Numbered from the stretch's first letter, positions 26,661 to 35,004 are shown. The stretch is DNA of 41,444 nt from an uncultured Thioclava sp. (GCF_913064665.1 NZ_CAJYBT010000032.1:1-41444); one strand, 5' to 3'. Translations and numbers: made by a program. The notes: generated by a model from the letters alone, not told the origin.

Positions 26661-27581
26661 ATGAAAAAGGTTCTCTTCGCGACAACCGCTCTTGTGCTGT
26701 CGGCTGGCTTTGCTTCCGCTGATGTGACTCTGTCGGGCTATGGTCGCTTCGGCCTGCAGTACAACGACTCCGCTGCTGCTGGCGTGTCGGAAACCACCGT
26801 TGAAAGCCGTATGCGCTTGAACATCGACGCTTCGAAAGAAACCGATGGTGGCGTGACCTTCGGTGGCCGCGTTCGCGTGCAGTACGACAACGGTTCCACT
26901 GCGTCCAGCCTGAACGCTGCGATGATGTATGCTTCGTTTGGTGGTTTCCGTATGGAAGTCGGCAACGCCAACCAGGCGATGGACTCGGCTCCGCTGGTTT
27001 ATGCTTCGGAACTCGGCTTGGTTTCCTCGTCGTTCGGCGACATCCAGTCCGGCTTCTACGCCTACACCACCGGTCCTTACGCTGCAGCTGAAACCAACCG
27101 TATGGGTGTGTCGGCTTCCTATTCGATGGGTGCCTTCAGCGGCATGCTGTCGTACATCAATCCCGACCAGACCGCTTCGTCGCTGCCCGCTGGTACTAAA
27201 GCAGAAGCTTCGCTGTACCTCGCATATGCTTCGGGCCCGCTCACCGTTGCTGCGGCTGGTACCTGGAACGCTGCTGGTATTGACGGCAATGACATCGCCT
27301 TCATCGGCGCTGCTTACCAAGTCAACGACGCAGTCAACGTCGGCCTGAACTACACGGACGAAGTTGTTGGCGAAACCATCGTTGGCTACGGTAGCTACAA
27401 AATGGGTGCAACCACCCTGCGCGGCTACATTGCTAACAACAGCGACCCGGCAAACGCAACCGACACCGCTTACGGTATCGGCGCTGACTACGACCTCGGC
27501 GGCGCGACCCTGCTTGGTGGCATCCAAAAAGGTTACGCGAAAGAAACCGTTGCTGACTTCGGTGTGAAATTCGCATTCTAA
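26661..27581 (+). CDS. Outer-membrane porin (Gram-negative general porin type)
   Basis: A 306-residue protein with signal peptide MKKVLFATTALVLSAGFASA and a mature start DVTLSGYGRFGLQYND. It has alternating beta strands throughout and a C-terminal FGVKFAF whose last Phe is the BAM recognition signal. This is the trimeric 16-strand porin type of Rhodobacteraceae. Codon use differs from its neighbours, with many GCT, GGT and TTC codons and few GCG, as expected for a very highly expressed gene. Ribosome binding site GAGGG is at 26651-26655. A strong terminator follows. Confidence 0.93.
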   Translation: MKKVLFATTALVLSAGFASADVTLSGYGRFGLQYNDSAAAGVSETTVESRMRLNIDASKETDGGVTFGGRVRVQYDNGSTASSLNAAMMYASFGGFRMEVGNANQAMDSAPLVYASELGLVSSSFGDIQSGFYAYTTGPYAAAETNRMGVSASYSMGAFSGMLSYINPDQTASSLPAGTKAEASLYLAYASGPLTVAAAGTWNAAGIDGNDIAFIGAAYQVNDAVNVGLNYTDEVVGETIVGYGSYKMGATTLRGYIANNSDPANATDTAYGIGADYDLGGATLLGGIQKGYAKETVADFGVKFAF

Positions 27582-27603
27582 TCCTTACGGATAGAACGAA
27601 TGG

Positions 27604-27635
27604 AAGAGCGGGCCTTGTGCCCGCTCTTTTCTTTT
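27604..27635 (+). terminator. Rho-independent terminator of the porin gene
   Basis: A perfect 10-bp stem AAGAGCGGGC (27604-27613) and GCCCGCTCTT (27619-27628), loop CTTGT, followed by TTTTCTTTT. The strength fits a highly expressed gene. Confidence 0.92.
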
Positions 27636-27678
27636 GTGCGCCAAGCGTGTTTTCTGCACGCAAACAAGGAGGCGCAAT

Positions 27679-28332
27679 ATGGCATTGGCCGAGATCAAGG
27701 ACCGCATCGCAACCGCCGAGACCCGCGCCGGGCGTGCGCCCGGATCGGTGCAGTTGATTGCCGTGTCCAAAGTGCAGCCACCCGAGCGGGTTGAAGCGGT
27801 GCTGCGCGAGGGCCATCGCCTGTTTGGCGAGAATTACGTTCAGGAAGCGCAGGGCAAATGGCCCGATTGGCGCGCTGAATTTCCCGGCTGCGCGGTGCAT
27901 ATGATCGGCCCGTTGCAAACAAACAAAGCGAAAATCGCCGTTGAGCTATTCGAGGCGATCCACACGCTCGATCGGCCCTCGCTGGCGAAAAAGCTGGCCG
28001 GGCTGGCGCAGACGCGCGGGGCCTCGCCCGATCTGTTCGTGCAGGTCAATACCGGAAGCGAGCCGCAAAAGGCCGGCGTGCTGCCCGATGATCTGGATCG
28101 ATTCGTGATAGATGCGCAGGCTTTGGATTTGCCGGTGAAAGGGCTGATGTGTATTCCGCCCGAGGGTGAAGACTCCGCCCCCCATTTCGCGATGTTGGCT
28201 GGGATGGCCGCGCGCAACGGGCTGGAACAGCTTTCGATGGGAATGAGTTCCGACTTTGAGGCCGCGATTGCGGCGGGGGCGACCCATGTGCGGGTTGGCT
28301 CGGCTATTTTTGGCGCGCGGGATTATTCCTAG
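27679..28332 (+). CDS. YggS/PLPBP family pyridoxal phosphate homeostasis protein
   Basis: A 217-residue single-domain alanine-racemase-fold protein. The PLP lysine is Lys31 in LIAVSKVQP. Other family blocks are FGENYVQEAQGKW, HMIGPLQTNKAK and GLEQLSMGMSSDFEAAIAAG. Members bind PLP without known catalysis and keep B6 vitamers and some amino acid pools balanced. AGGAGG lies 7 bases before ATG 27679. No terminator is evident behind it; decayed sequence follows. Confidence 0.93.
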   Translation: MALAEIKDRIATAETRAGRAPGSVQLIAVSKVQPPERVEAVLREGHRLFGENYVQEAQGKWPDWRAEFPGCAVHMIGPLQTNKAKIAVELFEAIHTLDRPSLAKKLAGLAQTRGASPDLFVQVNTGSEPQKAGVLPDDLDRFVIDAQALDLPVKGLMCIPPEGEDSAPHFAMLAGMAARNGLEQLSMGMSSDFEAAIAAGATHVRVGSAIFGARDYS

Positions 28333-28397
28333 GCTTTGTCGCGGGCGGTGAGTTCTGGCGTCAGCAGCGAGTGGCGAAGCCGATGAAAGACCCGTGC

Positions 28398-28520
28398 CTA
28401 GATCCTCGGCTTGCGGATCGAATTGTGGTTGCTGCAGACGCCACGCCCATTGCCGCAGGTGACAGAGGGCGCACCACAGGTGGCGCAGACCAGTAGGCCA
28501 GAAAGCAGGTTTCGACGACG
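28398..28520 (-). pseudogene. Serine-recombinase zinc-ribbon remnant
   Basis: Read leftward, about 40 residues include RRNLLSGLLVCATCGAP and GNGRGVCSNHN. The LLSGLLVCxxCG pattern with a following Cys is characteristic of the zinc beta-ribbon of large serine recombinases/resolvases. The catalytic N-terminal domain is missing in this frame. About 80 bp upstream another frame reads VTIYARTASDL, reminiscent of the IYARxSxD start of such recombinases, which suggests an internal deletion and frameshift. The frame stops at 28398. Non-functional if the reading is right. Confidence 0.35.
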
Positions 28521-28933
28521 ATGGCATCGATCCGGCGATTGGGCACGGCTTTCAGGCACTGCCGGATGCCGTGCCCGAAAGCCCGGGCTATGTCCGCGTC
28601 TAAGTCGGACGCTGTGCGGGCGTAGATGGTGACGCTTTGGGGGAAGCTGATTGTTGGATTCCTTTGCGGGTGGTGATGTGGGGGTCGCCATGACGGCCTC
28701 TTGCGAAAGCCCCGATGGATTAGGCGACGCGCATTGACGAACGGCCGAGCAAAGTGGTGGTGAAATGTCGCATAGGCGTGTTATTGCCGAGTTCGAAGCA
28801 GGTGGCTTGCCACAATTTCTGTTTCGGCATATTGAGCGCAACCCCTCTGGGTTGAAATTCCAGCGCCGTGCTTTGAAATACAGGTCTTCTGGCATTTCGT
28901 TCTTGAAACAATTGCTGTTGAAACTGGCCCAGG

Positions 28934-28958
28934 TTGGCCCGTGAAATTTCAGGGCCAA
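28934..28958 (+). promoter_or_regulatory. 25-bp near-perfect palindrome over the kinase ribosome binding region
   Basis: TTGGCCC (28934-28940) and TGAAA (28942-28946) pair with TTTCA (28947-28951) and GGGCCAA (28952-28958), giving 12 bp of inverted symmetry broken by one G at 28941. It ends 10 bases before the ATG at 28969 and contains the only AGGG near that start. It could be a dimeric repressor site or a structure hiding the ribosome binding site. Confidence 0.45.
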
Positions 28959-28968
28959 TTATAACTCC

Positions 28969-31242
28969 ATGTTTTCATTGTCTATCCGCCAGAAGATTGC
29001 CCTCGTCATGACCCTCGTTGTGTCGATCGCCACCGCCGGCATGGCATTCACCTTCATTTACCAGTCCAAAGAACTGTCGCTGGACGCGGCCAAGCGTGAG
29101 ATTGGCGGGCAAACCCGTCTACTCGCTTCGCGATTCAAGAATCGCTATACACAACTTAGCGGCGATCTTTTCGTGCTGGCCGCCTCGGCGTCGGTCAAGG
29201 CGGCCGAGCGGCAGATGGAAGCCGACCTTGCGGCTGGGCAGGCCGGGTCGCTGTACCCCTCCACCGCCACCGGGCTGCAGGATTCGTTCCGGGCGATCAT
29301 GTCGGTTCAGCCCGAATACACCCAGCTACGCCTTATCACCGTCGCGGATCAGGGGCGCGAACTGCTTCGTATGAACCGCGTAAACGGCACATTGAAGGTC
29401 GTGAAACAGGGGGCGCTGCAGCAAAAGGGTGGCGAGGCCTATTTCAAGAAGGCGGTGGCGATGTATAGCCACCATGGCGCGGGCGCGGAACACAGCGATC
29501 ACCACATCACGTTTTCCGACATCACGCTGAACCGCGAGAATGGCGTGGTGACCGAACCTAAAACCGCAATGTTGCGCGCGATCTGGCCGCTCTATTCGAC
29601 GCGGCACGCTCTGTTGGGCTTTCTGGTCGCCAATATCGACTATGAGAAGCTTCTGGTGGGCACGTTTCGTGAATCCAAGCCGGGTTACGATGCCTTTGTC
29701 ATCAACCGGGCCGGGGACTATCTCGAATATTCCGGAGACGGCTCTCTGATTGGGCTGCAACTGAGTGGCGGCAATTCCGCCCCGGTGCCAAAGCTGGTGG
29801 CGGATGCCCTGTCCAACACCAGCTCGGAACTGGCGATTGATGACGGAAATAACATTTCCTATCTGGTCCGGGTCAATGTGAACGATCTTGACGCCGAGAA
29901 CTTCATCACCATCGGTCTGAAAGCCTCGCGCAAGGTGGTGTTGGCGGGCGTGTCCAGTCTTGGCAAGTTCGGAATGATTCTTGGCGGCGCCTTCGTATTG
30001 CTGGCAATTCTGGCGGCGACGGCATTGGCGAATATCGTGACGAAGCCACTGCGCGAACTGACGCAAAGCGTGAAGGATGCCCGCACTACCGAAACGCCGG
30101 TAAAGTTGCCGTCCCACAGGAAGGACGAGATCGGCGTTCTGGCGAATGCGTTCCTCGATCTGTCGACGAAGCTCAGCGACAATGAAGAGATGATGCGCTC
30201 GACCATCGACAGCATTGGCGAAGGCATCATCGTGATCGATGCTCAGGGCACGATCGTCAGCGTGAACCCGGCCTGCAAAAAGATTTTCGGCTATGGCCCC
30301 GGCCAACTTAGCGGCAGGAATGTCAGCGTCTTGATGCCAAAGAGCCATGGCGTCCAGCACACGGCCTATCTTGAGCGCTACACCACTGCCGGCACAAAGA
30401 AGATTGCCTGGGCAGGGCGGCAAGAGGTTGGCCTGCGCCGCGACGGCTCGACCTTTCCGCTGGAGCTGACGGTGAATGAACTGATCACCAAGGACCGGTT
30501 GCTGTTTGTCGGTATCGTCCGGGACATCACCGCGCGCGAGGCTGCAGACAAGGCCAAGGCCGAATTCACCTCGACCGTCAGCCACGAATTGCGCACGCCG
30601 CTGACCTCCGTTCTGGGCGCGCTGGGGCTTGTCCTCAGTGGCAAGATCGAAAAGGTGCCACCAAAGACCCAGCGCATGCTGGAAATCGCGAATGAAAATG
30701 GCACCCGGCTGATCCGTCTGATCGAGGATTTGCTGGATATGGAGCGGATCGCCTCGGGGAAGCTTCGGATGGAGAAGCATGCAGTCGATCTGAACGAACT
30801 GGCGAAATCGGCTGTAGAGCAGAACGTGAATTACGGGGCGAAGAACAACATCGCCTTTGAATTTGTGGGGTCTGGCGATCCGGTCATCGTGGATGGCGAT
30901 GACGAGCGGCTGATGCAGGTTGTCACCAACCTTTTGACCAATGCGTCCAAATTCTCGCCGCGGGGCGAAACCGTGCAGGTCGATGTGCGTGCCAACGCAG
31001 AAACCCGCACCGCGCGGCTGTCGGTCGAAGACCGCGGCCCCGGCATTGTCGATGACGTACGCGATAAGGTTTTCAAGAAATTCACCCAGATCGATTCGTC
31101 GGACCAGCGGTCGCATGGCGGCGTCGGTCTCGGGCTGGCGATTTCCAAGGAGATCGTCGAGCTTCACGGCGGGACAATCAATTTCTCGTCGCAAGTTGGT
31201 CGCGGGACTACGTTCTATTTCGATTTGCCCCTCGTTGAATGA
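28969..31242 (+). CDS. Membrane hybrid-less sensor histidine kinase with FixL-like PAS domain (orphan)
   Basis: A 757-residue kinase. Domains in order: membrane helix (about 10-30), extracytoplasmic Cache-like sensor (32-325) with a His-rich loop at 168-179, second membrane helix (about 332-355), HAMP (355-405), PAS (about 408-525), HisKA with phospho-acceptor His539 in STVSHELRTPLTS, and HATPase with N box NLLTNASKFSP (654-664), G1 DRGPGI and G2 GVGLGLAIS. The PAS keeps His464, Tyr467, Arg470, Ile479, Arg484, Leu500 and Val502 at the spacing of the FixL haem residues His200, Tyr203, Arg206, Ile215, Arg220, Leu236 and Ile238. Haem binding is therefore possible but unproven. No response regulator gene is adjacent; the iron operon begins 981 bp downstream. 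Confidence 0.9.
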   Translation: MFSLSIRQKIALVMTLVVSIATAGMAFTFIYQSKELSLDAAKREIGGQTRLLASRFKNRYTQLSGDLFVLAASASVKAAERQMEADLAAGQAGSLYPSTATGLQDSFRAIMSVQPEYTQLRLITVADQGRELLRMNRVNGTLKVVKQGALQQKGGEAYFKKAVAMYSHHGAGAEHSDHHITFSDITLNRENGVVTEPKTAMLRAIWPLYSTRHALLGFLVANIDYEKLLVGTFRESKPGYDAFVINRAGDYLEYSGDGSLIGLQLSGGNSAPVPKLVADALSNTSSELAIDDGNNISYLVRVNVNDLDAENFITIGLKASRKVVLAGVSSLGKFGMILGGAFVLLAILAATALANIVTKPLRELTQSVKDARTTETPVKLPSHRKDEIGVLANAFLDLSTKLSDNEEMMRSTIDSIGEGIIVIDAQGTIVSVNPACKKIFGYGPGQLSGRNVSVLMPKSHGVQHTAYLERYTTAGTKKIAWAGRQEVGLRRDGSTFPLELTVNELITKDRLLFVGIVRDITAREAADKAKAEFTSTVSHELRTPLTSVLGALGLVLSGKIEKVPPKTQRMLEIANENGTRLIRLIEDLLDMERIASGKLRMEKHAVDLNELAKSAVEQNVNYGAKNNIAFEFVGSGDPVIVDGDDERLMQVVTNLLTNASKFSPRGETVQVDVRANAETRTARLSVEDRGPGIVDDVRDKVFKKFTQIDSSDQRSHGGVGLGLAISKEIVELHGGTINFSSQVGRGTTFYFDLPLVE

Positions 31243-32223
31243 TGTGAAGTAGCGCCGCTGATTTCTGTCGGTGAAAGGTTCATTCCCCTTTGGCGCTTCT
31301 TGTGTTGAGCGCTAGCACCTGCGCGCGTCCGCTCGCTGACGCTTCAAGCCTACCGACCTTGCCCCCGGTGCCACGCGATCTCGCGCGGCAGCTGCTGCAT
31401 CATATCGAATGCATTCCGAACGACGTTGAGACCATCGGCAACGATTTCCTTGATCTGGGTTGAGAAGAATGGCGGGGCCGTGCCCAGCCCCTGCCGGGCT
31501 TATTCCGTTGGCGGGCCAAACGGCGCGCTGGCGGGTTTGCCGGGCCTCGTTCACGCCGGTTACGGCGCTTTTCGGCGTAATGCTTTGTCGCCATGTCGTC
31601 CGCGGCGAAGGTCCGGGCCCGGACGGTGTTCCGCCGCTCTCGCTCGTCGCCACCAAGCGGGTCGGGGCGACAACCGTAACCCCAAGAATGAAGGAAATAT
31701 CGCCGATGAGCGATGATATCACCTTCGCCCCCCTCAGAACGCAGCATCCTCAAGCATGCGCTCGACGTTGGCGGTAAACGCATGAAGAAGCGCATCGGCG
31801 CGACAAGGCTCTGCGCGATACAATCGTGGCAACCATCGCCGCGCTCAATAGCGATCCGCTGCGTCTCGCCGTTGATGACGCCGCGATCGAGAAGCGGAAG
31901 CCGTATTTCCTGGCACAGCGCTGGAGGCCGTCGGGAGGGGCCAGCAGCAGAGCCAAGGGTCTAATCTGGCATCACGGGTAAGGTCGCGACGGGGGTATCG
32001 GACCCAATCTCGCCTTTTGCTTTGTCTCTAGTCATCATCTTGGAAACGAAACATTTTCTGCCGTGCGGCGTTTTTGGAACCTCTGGCGTGTCTCAAATCT
32101 GGCGCTGAATTTCAGCCCCGAAAGACTTCAAGGATTGACTCCCTAAGTCGCCCTCAATAAAGACGACTTAAATGCTCAGGAATTGAGTGATTACGTTTTC
32201 TGATCGACAAAGAGGCCTTCGCA
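31243..32223. other. 981-bp stretch without an intact gene
   Basis: All frames are short or interrupted, yet several read like eroded protein. Leftward near 31490-31375 the frame STQIKEIVADGLNVV, continuing to QQLPREIAWHRGQGR and a stop, looks coding. Leftward 31722-31500 has a hydrophobic start (MISSLIGDISFILGVTVVAP). Rightward 31801-31981 reads KALRDTIVATIAALNSDP and further to a stop. None was recognised. The last about 240 bp should hold the promoter of the iron operon. No rRNA, tRNA or repeat array was seen. Confidence 0.6.
32144..32170. promoter_or_regulatory. Inverted repeat TAAGTCG-N13-CGACTTA upstream of the iron operon
   Basis: A perfect 7-bp inverted repeat (32144-32150 and 32164-32170) lies 53 bp before the first gene of the iron operon. 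The AT-rich spacer CCCTCAATAAAGA could contain a -10 region. It does not match the Irr, RirA or Fur consensus sequences I know, so it is an uncharacterised operator candidate. Confidence 0.35.
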
Positions 32224-32649
32224 ATGTCCCGCCCACTGAAGATGAAGATGCCAAAGAAAGCCTTTCTGTGCGTTGTCCTGACCTGTCTCGCACCACTCTG
32301 GCTAAGTGCGGCACACGCGCAAGAAACCGCGACCGAGGCTGCGGGATTTAGTGAACCTGTAGATCCGGGCGCATCGGTGCCTACCTACAAGATCGAGTTG
32401 AAGGACGGCGCGTTGCTACCCGAGACGCTGGTGGTGCCCGCCAAGACCCGTTTCAAGCTGCATGTGACGAATATCGGCACAAAACCCAGCGAGTTCGAGA
32501 GCAACCAGATGCGCCTTGAAGAGGTGTTGTTCATGGGGATGGACGTGACGATGACCGTCACCCCGCTCGATTCCGGCGAATATGACTATTTCGATGAGTT
32601 TCAGCCCGGCGTGATGGGCAAGCTGATCGCAAAGGAGGTCGCGCAATGA
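32224..32649 (+). CDS. Periplasmic cupredoxin-fold protein of the FTR1 operon
   Basis: A 141-residue protein with a signal peptide (cleavage after AHA, residue 32) and a single cupredoxin domain (about 52-138). The pattern KIELKDGALLPETLVVPAKT, then EFES (90-93) and DYFDEFQPG (121-129), is that of the EfeO-like cupredoxins next to FTR1 permeases. The mature protein has no Cys and only one His (His80), so a type 1 copper site cannot form; acidic residues Glu90, Glu92, Glu99 and Glu100 are alternative metal ligands. Its stop overlaps the FTR1 start (ATGA). It probably hands iron or copper to the permease. Confidence 0.82.
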   Translation: MSRPLKMKMPKKAFLCVVLTCLAPLWLSAAHAQETATEAAGFSEPVDPGASVPTYKIELKDGALLPETLVVPAKTRFKLHVTNIGTKPSEFESNQMRLEEVLFMGMDVTMTVTPLDSGEYDYFDEFQPGVMGKLIAKEVAQ

Positions 32650-33506
32650 TGGGTCAGGTGATCTTCATCGTGGCGCGCGAAAGCGTCGAGGCGCTGTTGG
32701 TGATCGGTATTCTGTGGGCATGGATGGCACATCGCGCCGATGCGCGCGCGGGCAAGACATGGCTTTTGGGCGGGATCGTCGCGGGTTTCGCGTTGGCGAC
32801 GATGCTGGCACTGGCGCTGGTGGGGGTCACGACGTTCCTTGGCGCTGCGGCGCGCAGCTGGTTCGAAATCGCTATGCTCAGCATGGCGGCGGTGCTGATT
32901 GTTCAGATGGTGCTCTGGATGCGCAAGCACGGCCGCACTCTTAAGCGTGAGATGGAGGGCGAATTGGATCGCCATGTCGCCACATCCAACTGGTGGGGCG
33001 TGTTCGCGTTGGCGATGATCGCAATCGGGCGCGAAGGTTCGGAAACCGTGGTCTTCCTTTATGGCTCTTTCCTGCAACTGCAAAGCTTGGCCAATTTCCT
33101 TAGTTTCTTCGGCTCGGCTGTTGCTGGTCTGGGGATTGCGCTGGGGCTGTTCTGGGCCTTGCAGGTTGGTGCGCGCTTCGTTTCTTGGAAATGGTTCTTC
33201 CGCGTGACCGAATGGATGCTGCTGTTTCTGGGCTCGGCGCTGTTCCTGACTGCGATGGGAAAACTTCTCTCAAAACACCTTTCCGCCTTTGATCTTCCCG
33301 GCTGGGTCTATGCCACCGTCTGGGACACGTCGGGTGTTCTCTCGGACAGCTCGATGTTTGGAAGTCTTCTGGCGACGCTCGCGGCCTATCGCTCGCAACC
33401 CATCGTCTGGGACATCCTTATGCTTGCGCTCTACTGGGGCACGCTGGCGGTGCTGTTTGGCTGGCAAAAGCGTCGCTTTGCCGCCACGCGGATCGCACCC
33501 GCCTGA
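32646..33506 (+). CDS. FTR1 family high-affinity iron permease
   Basis: A 286-residue inner-membrane protein with about seven transmembrane segments. Both iron-binding REXXE motifs are present: RESVE (11-15) and REGSE (129-133). This is the Ftr1/EfeU family, which imports iron delivered by a coupled ferroxidase or binding protein. It is translationally coupled to the cupredoxin gene and followed 71 bp later by an imelysin gene. The usual EfeB DyP peroxidase is absent from the operon. Confidence 0.93.
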   Translation: MMGQVIFIVARESVEALLVIGILWAWMAHRADARAGKTWLLGGIVAGFALATMLALALVGVTTFLGAAARSWFEIAMLSMAAVLIVQMVLWMRKHGRTLKREMEGELDRHVATSNWWGVFALAMIAIGREGSETVVFLYGSFLQLQSLANFLSFFGSAVAGLGIALGLFWALQVGARFVSWKWFFRVTEWMLLFLGSALFLTAMGKLLSKHLSAFDLPGWVYATVWDTSGVLSDSSMFGSLLATLAAYRSQPIVWDILMLALYWGTLAVLFGWQKRRFAATRIAPA

Positions 33507-33577
33507 TTTTTCACCACGATGCGGCAAGCCCTCGCCAGCCGCGACCAAAGCAAACCGAAAACAAGGGACTAGTGACC

Positions 33578-34924
33578 ATGAAAACCAATCGGATCGCCTT
33601 GATCGCAACCTGCTTTGCCCTCGGGATGCCTGCTTTCGCGCCGACGCGTGTGCTGGCCGAAGTAAGCAAAAAGCAAGAAATGGACGCGCTCGCGACTTAT
33701 GCCACCATCGCCCATGACAGCTATTCGGACGCGCTGGCGGATGCCACGGCGTTGAAGGCAGCGATTGACGCCTTCGCCGCGACCCCAACCGAGGAGACGT
33801 TTAAGGCCGCCAAGCAGGCTTGGCTGCAATCGCGCGAGAGCTATGGCCCGACCGAGGTGTTTCGCCTCTCCAACGGGCCAATCGATGCCGAGACCGGCTG
33901 GGTTGCCGAGAAATACGGCACGCTTGAAGGTCAAATCAACGCCTGGCCGCTTGATGAGAACATGATCGACTACACGACCGATGCCGATGGCCACAAAACC
34001 TCGGGCAATATCATCGACACGGCAGGTGCCTTCACCCCGGGCGGCGAAGCGCCCGAGGAAGTCGATGTGACCACGATCACCCCCGACGCGTTGACCGCGC
34101 TCAATGAAAATGGCGGCGATGCCAATGTCGCGACCGGCTATCACGCGATTGAATTTCTGCTTTGGGGGCAGGATCAGGATTACGCCAACATGATCGAGGA
34201 CAAGATCACCCATGGCGCGATGGTCGCAGGGCAGCGTCCGCTGAGCGATTTCACCACCGATGCACATGCCGCACGCCGCTTGGCCTATCTGCAATCGGCC
34301 GCAGACAAGCTGGTCTTTGATCTGACCACCGTTGCGGGGGCTTGGGACGACACGGTGGATGGCGACAAGGGACTGTATCGCGCGGCGTTGCTGGGCAAGC
34401 TGGCGGGCGATCAGGCGGCGATGAATATCCCGACGCAGGACGCGCTCAAGCAGATCCTGACCGCTATTGGCGTGTTCTCGAAATCGGAACTGGCCAATGA
34501 ACGGATCGCGGTGGCGGTGCTTACGCCCTCGGAGGAAGACGAGCAATCATGCTTTTCCGACAATACCCATCGCGATATCGCGCTGAATTATGAGGGCATC
34601 CACAATGTTCTGCTGGGCACGTATCGGGGTAAAGATGTCGGCATGGGCTTTGCCGATGCACTGCCCAAGAAGGAGCGCGCCACGCTCGACAGCCTGATGG
34701 CTGATATCTCTCAGCGGATCGGCACGGTGAATGAGACCGCCAAGACCTCAATGCATTTCGATTATCAGATCCACCCCGAGAACGAAGACAGCGTGCAAAA
34801 TATCGTCACGCTGAAGAACAAACTGCGCAAGCTTGGGGATGAGATGGTGCAGATCGCGCCGCAATACGGCCTGTTGCTGACCACCGACAACGTGACCGAC
34901 CCGGAAGAGACGCAAGTCAACTGA
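33578..34924 (+). CDS. Imelysin-family periplasmic iron-binding protein (M75; EfeO/IrpA-like)
   Basis: A 448-residue protein with a signal peptide (cleavage near VLA, residue 27). The imelysin GxHxxE motif is intact as GYHAIEF (187-193), followed by LLWGQD. The domain is an EfeO/IrpA-type helical fold that binds iron in the periplasm; no peptidase activity is assumed. ATG 33578 is preferred to the in-frame GTG 33572 because AAGGGA at 33563-33568 is 9 bases away. The C-terminal part (about 315-435) is Glu/Asp-rich. It follows the permease and precedes the di-haem protein. Confidence 0.9.
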   Translation: MKTNRIALIATCFALGMPAFAPTRVLAEVSKKQEMDALATYATIAHDSYSDALADATALKAAIDAFAATPTEETFKAAKQAWLQSRESYGPTEVFRLSNGPIDAETGWVAEKYGTLEGQINAWPLDENMIDYTTDADGHKTSGNIIDTAGAFTPGGEAPEEVDVTTITPDALTALNENGGDANVATGYHAIEFLLWGQDQDYANMIEDKITHGAMVAGQRPLSDFTTDAHAARRLAYLQSAADKLVFDLTTVAGAWDDTVDGDKGLYRAALLGKLAGDQAAMNIPTQDALKQILTAIGVFSKSELANERIAVAVLTPSEEDEQSCFSDNTHRDIALNYEGIHNVLLGTYRGKDVGMGFADALPKKERATLDSLMADISQRIGTVNETAKTSMHFDYQIHPENEDSVQNIVTLKNKLRKLGDEMVQIAPQYGLLLTTDNVTDPEETQVN

Positions 34925-35004
34925 CCGGGCCGAGACTGATGAATGAAGGGGCACGGCCGGCTTGGCCCGGGCGTGCCTGCACCGATTGAGAATTGCGGGA
35001 CACA

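Larger units (their letters stand above)
28333..28968. other. Decayed 636-bp stretch between yggS and the histidine kinase
   Basis: No intact gene is seen. Short frames on both strands are broken. The leftward strand holds a zinc-ribbon scrap like that of large serine recombinases (28398-28520), a fragment containing SVTIYARTASDL in another frame (near 28636-28600), and an unrecognised open stretch ending in a stop near 28720. The right edge (28934-28958) forms a palindrome next to the kinase start. It looks like debris of an inserted element. Confidence 0.6.

Noticed and set aside
29326-31194. 622-codon leftward frame opposite the histidine kinase
   Set aside because: Antisense to intact HAMP, PAS and kinase domains; composition (His, Gln, Arg) is that of a shadow frame.
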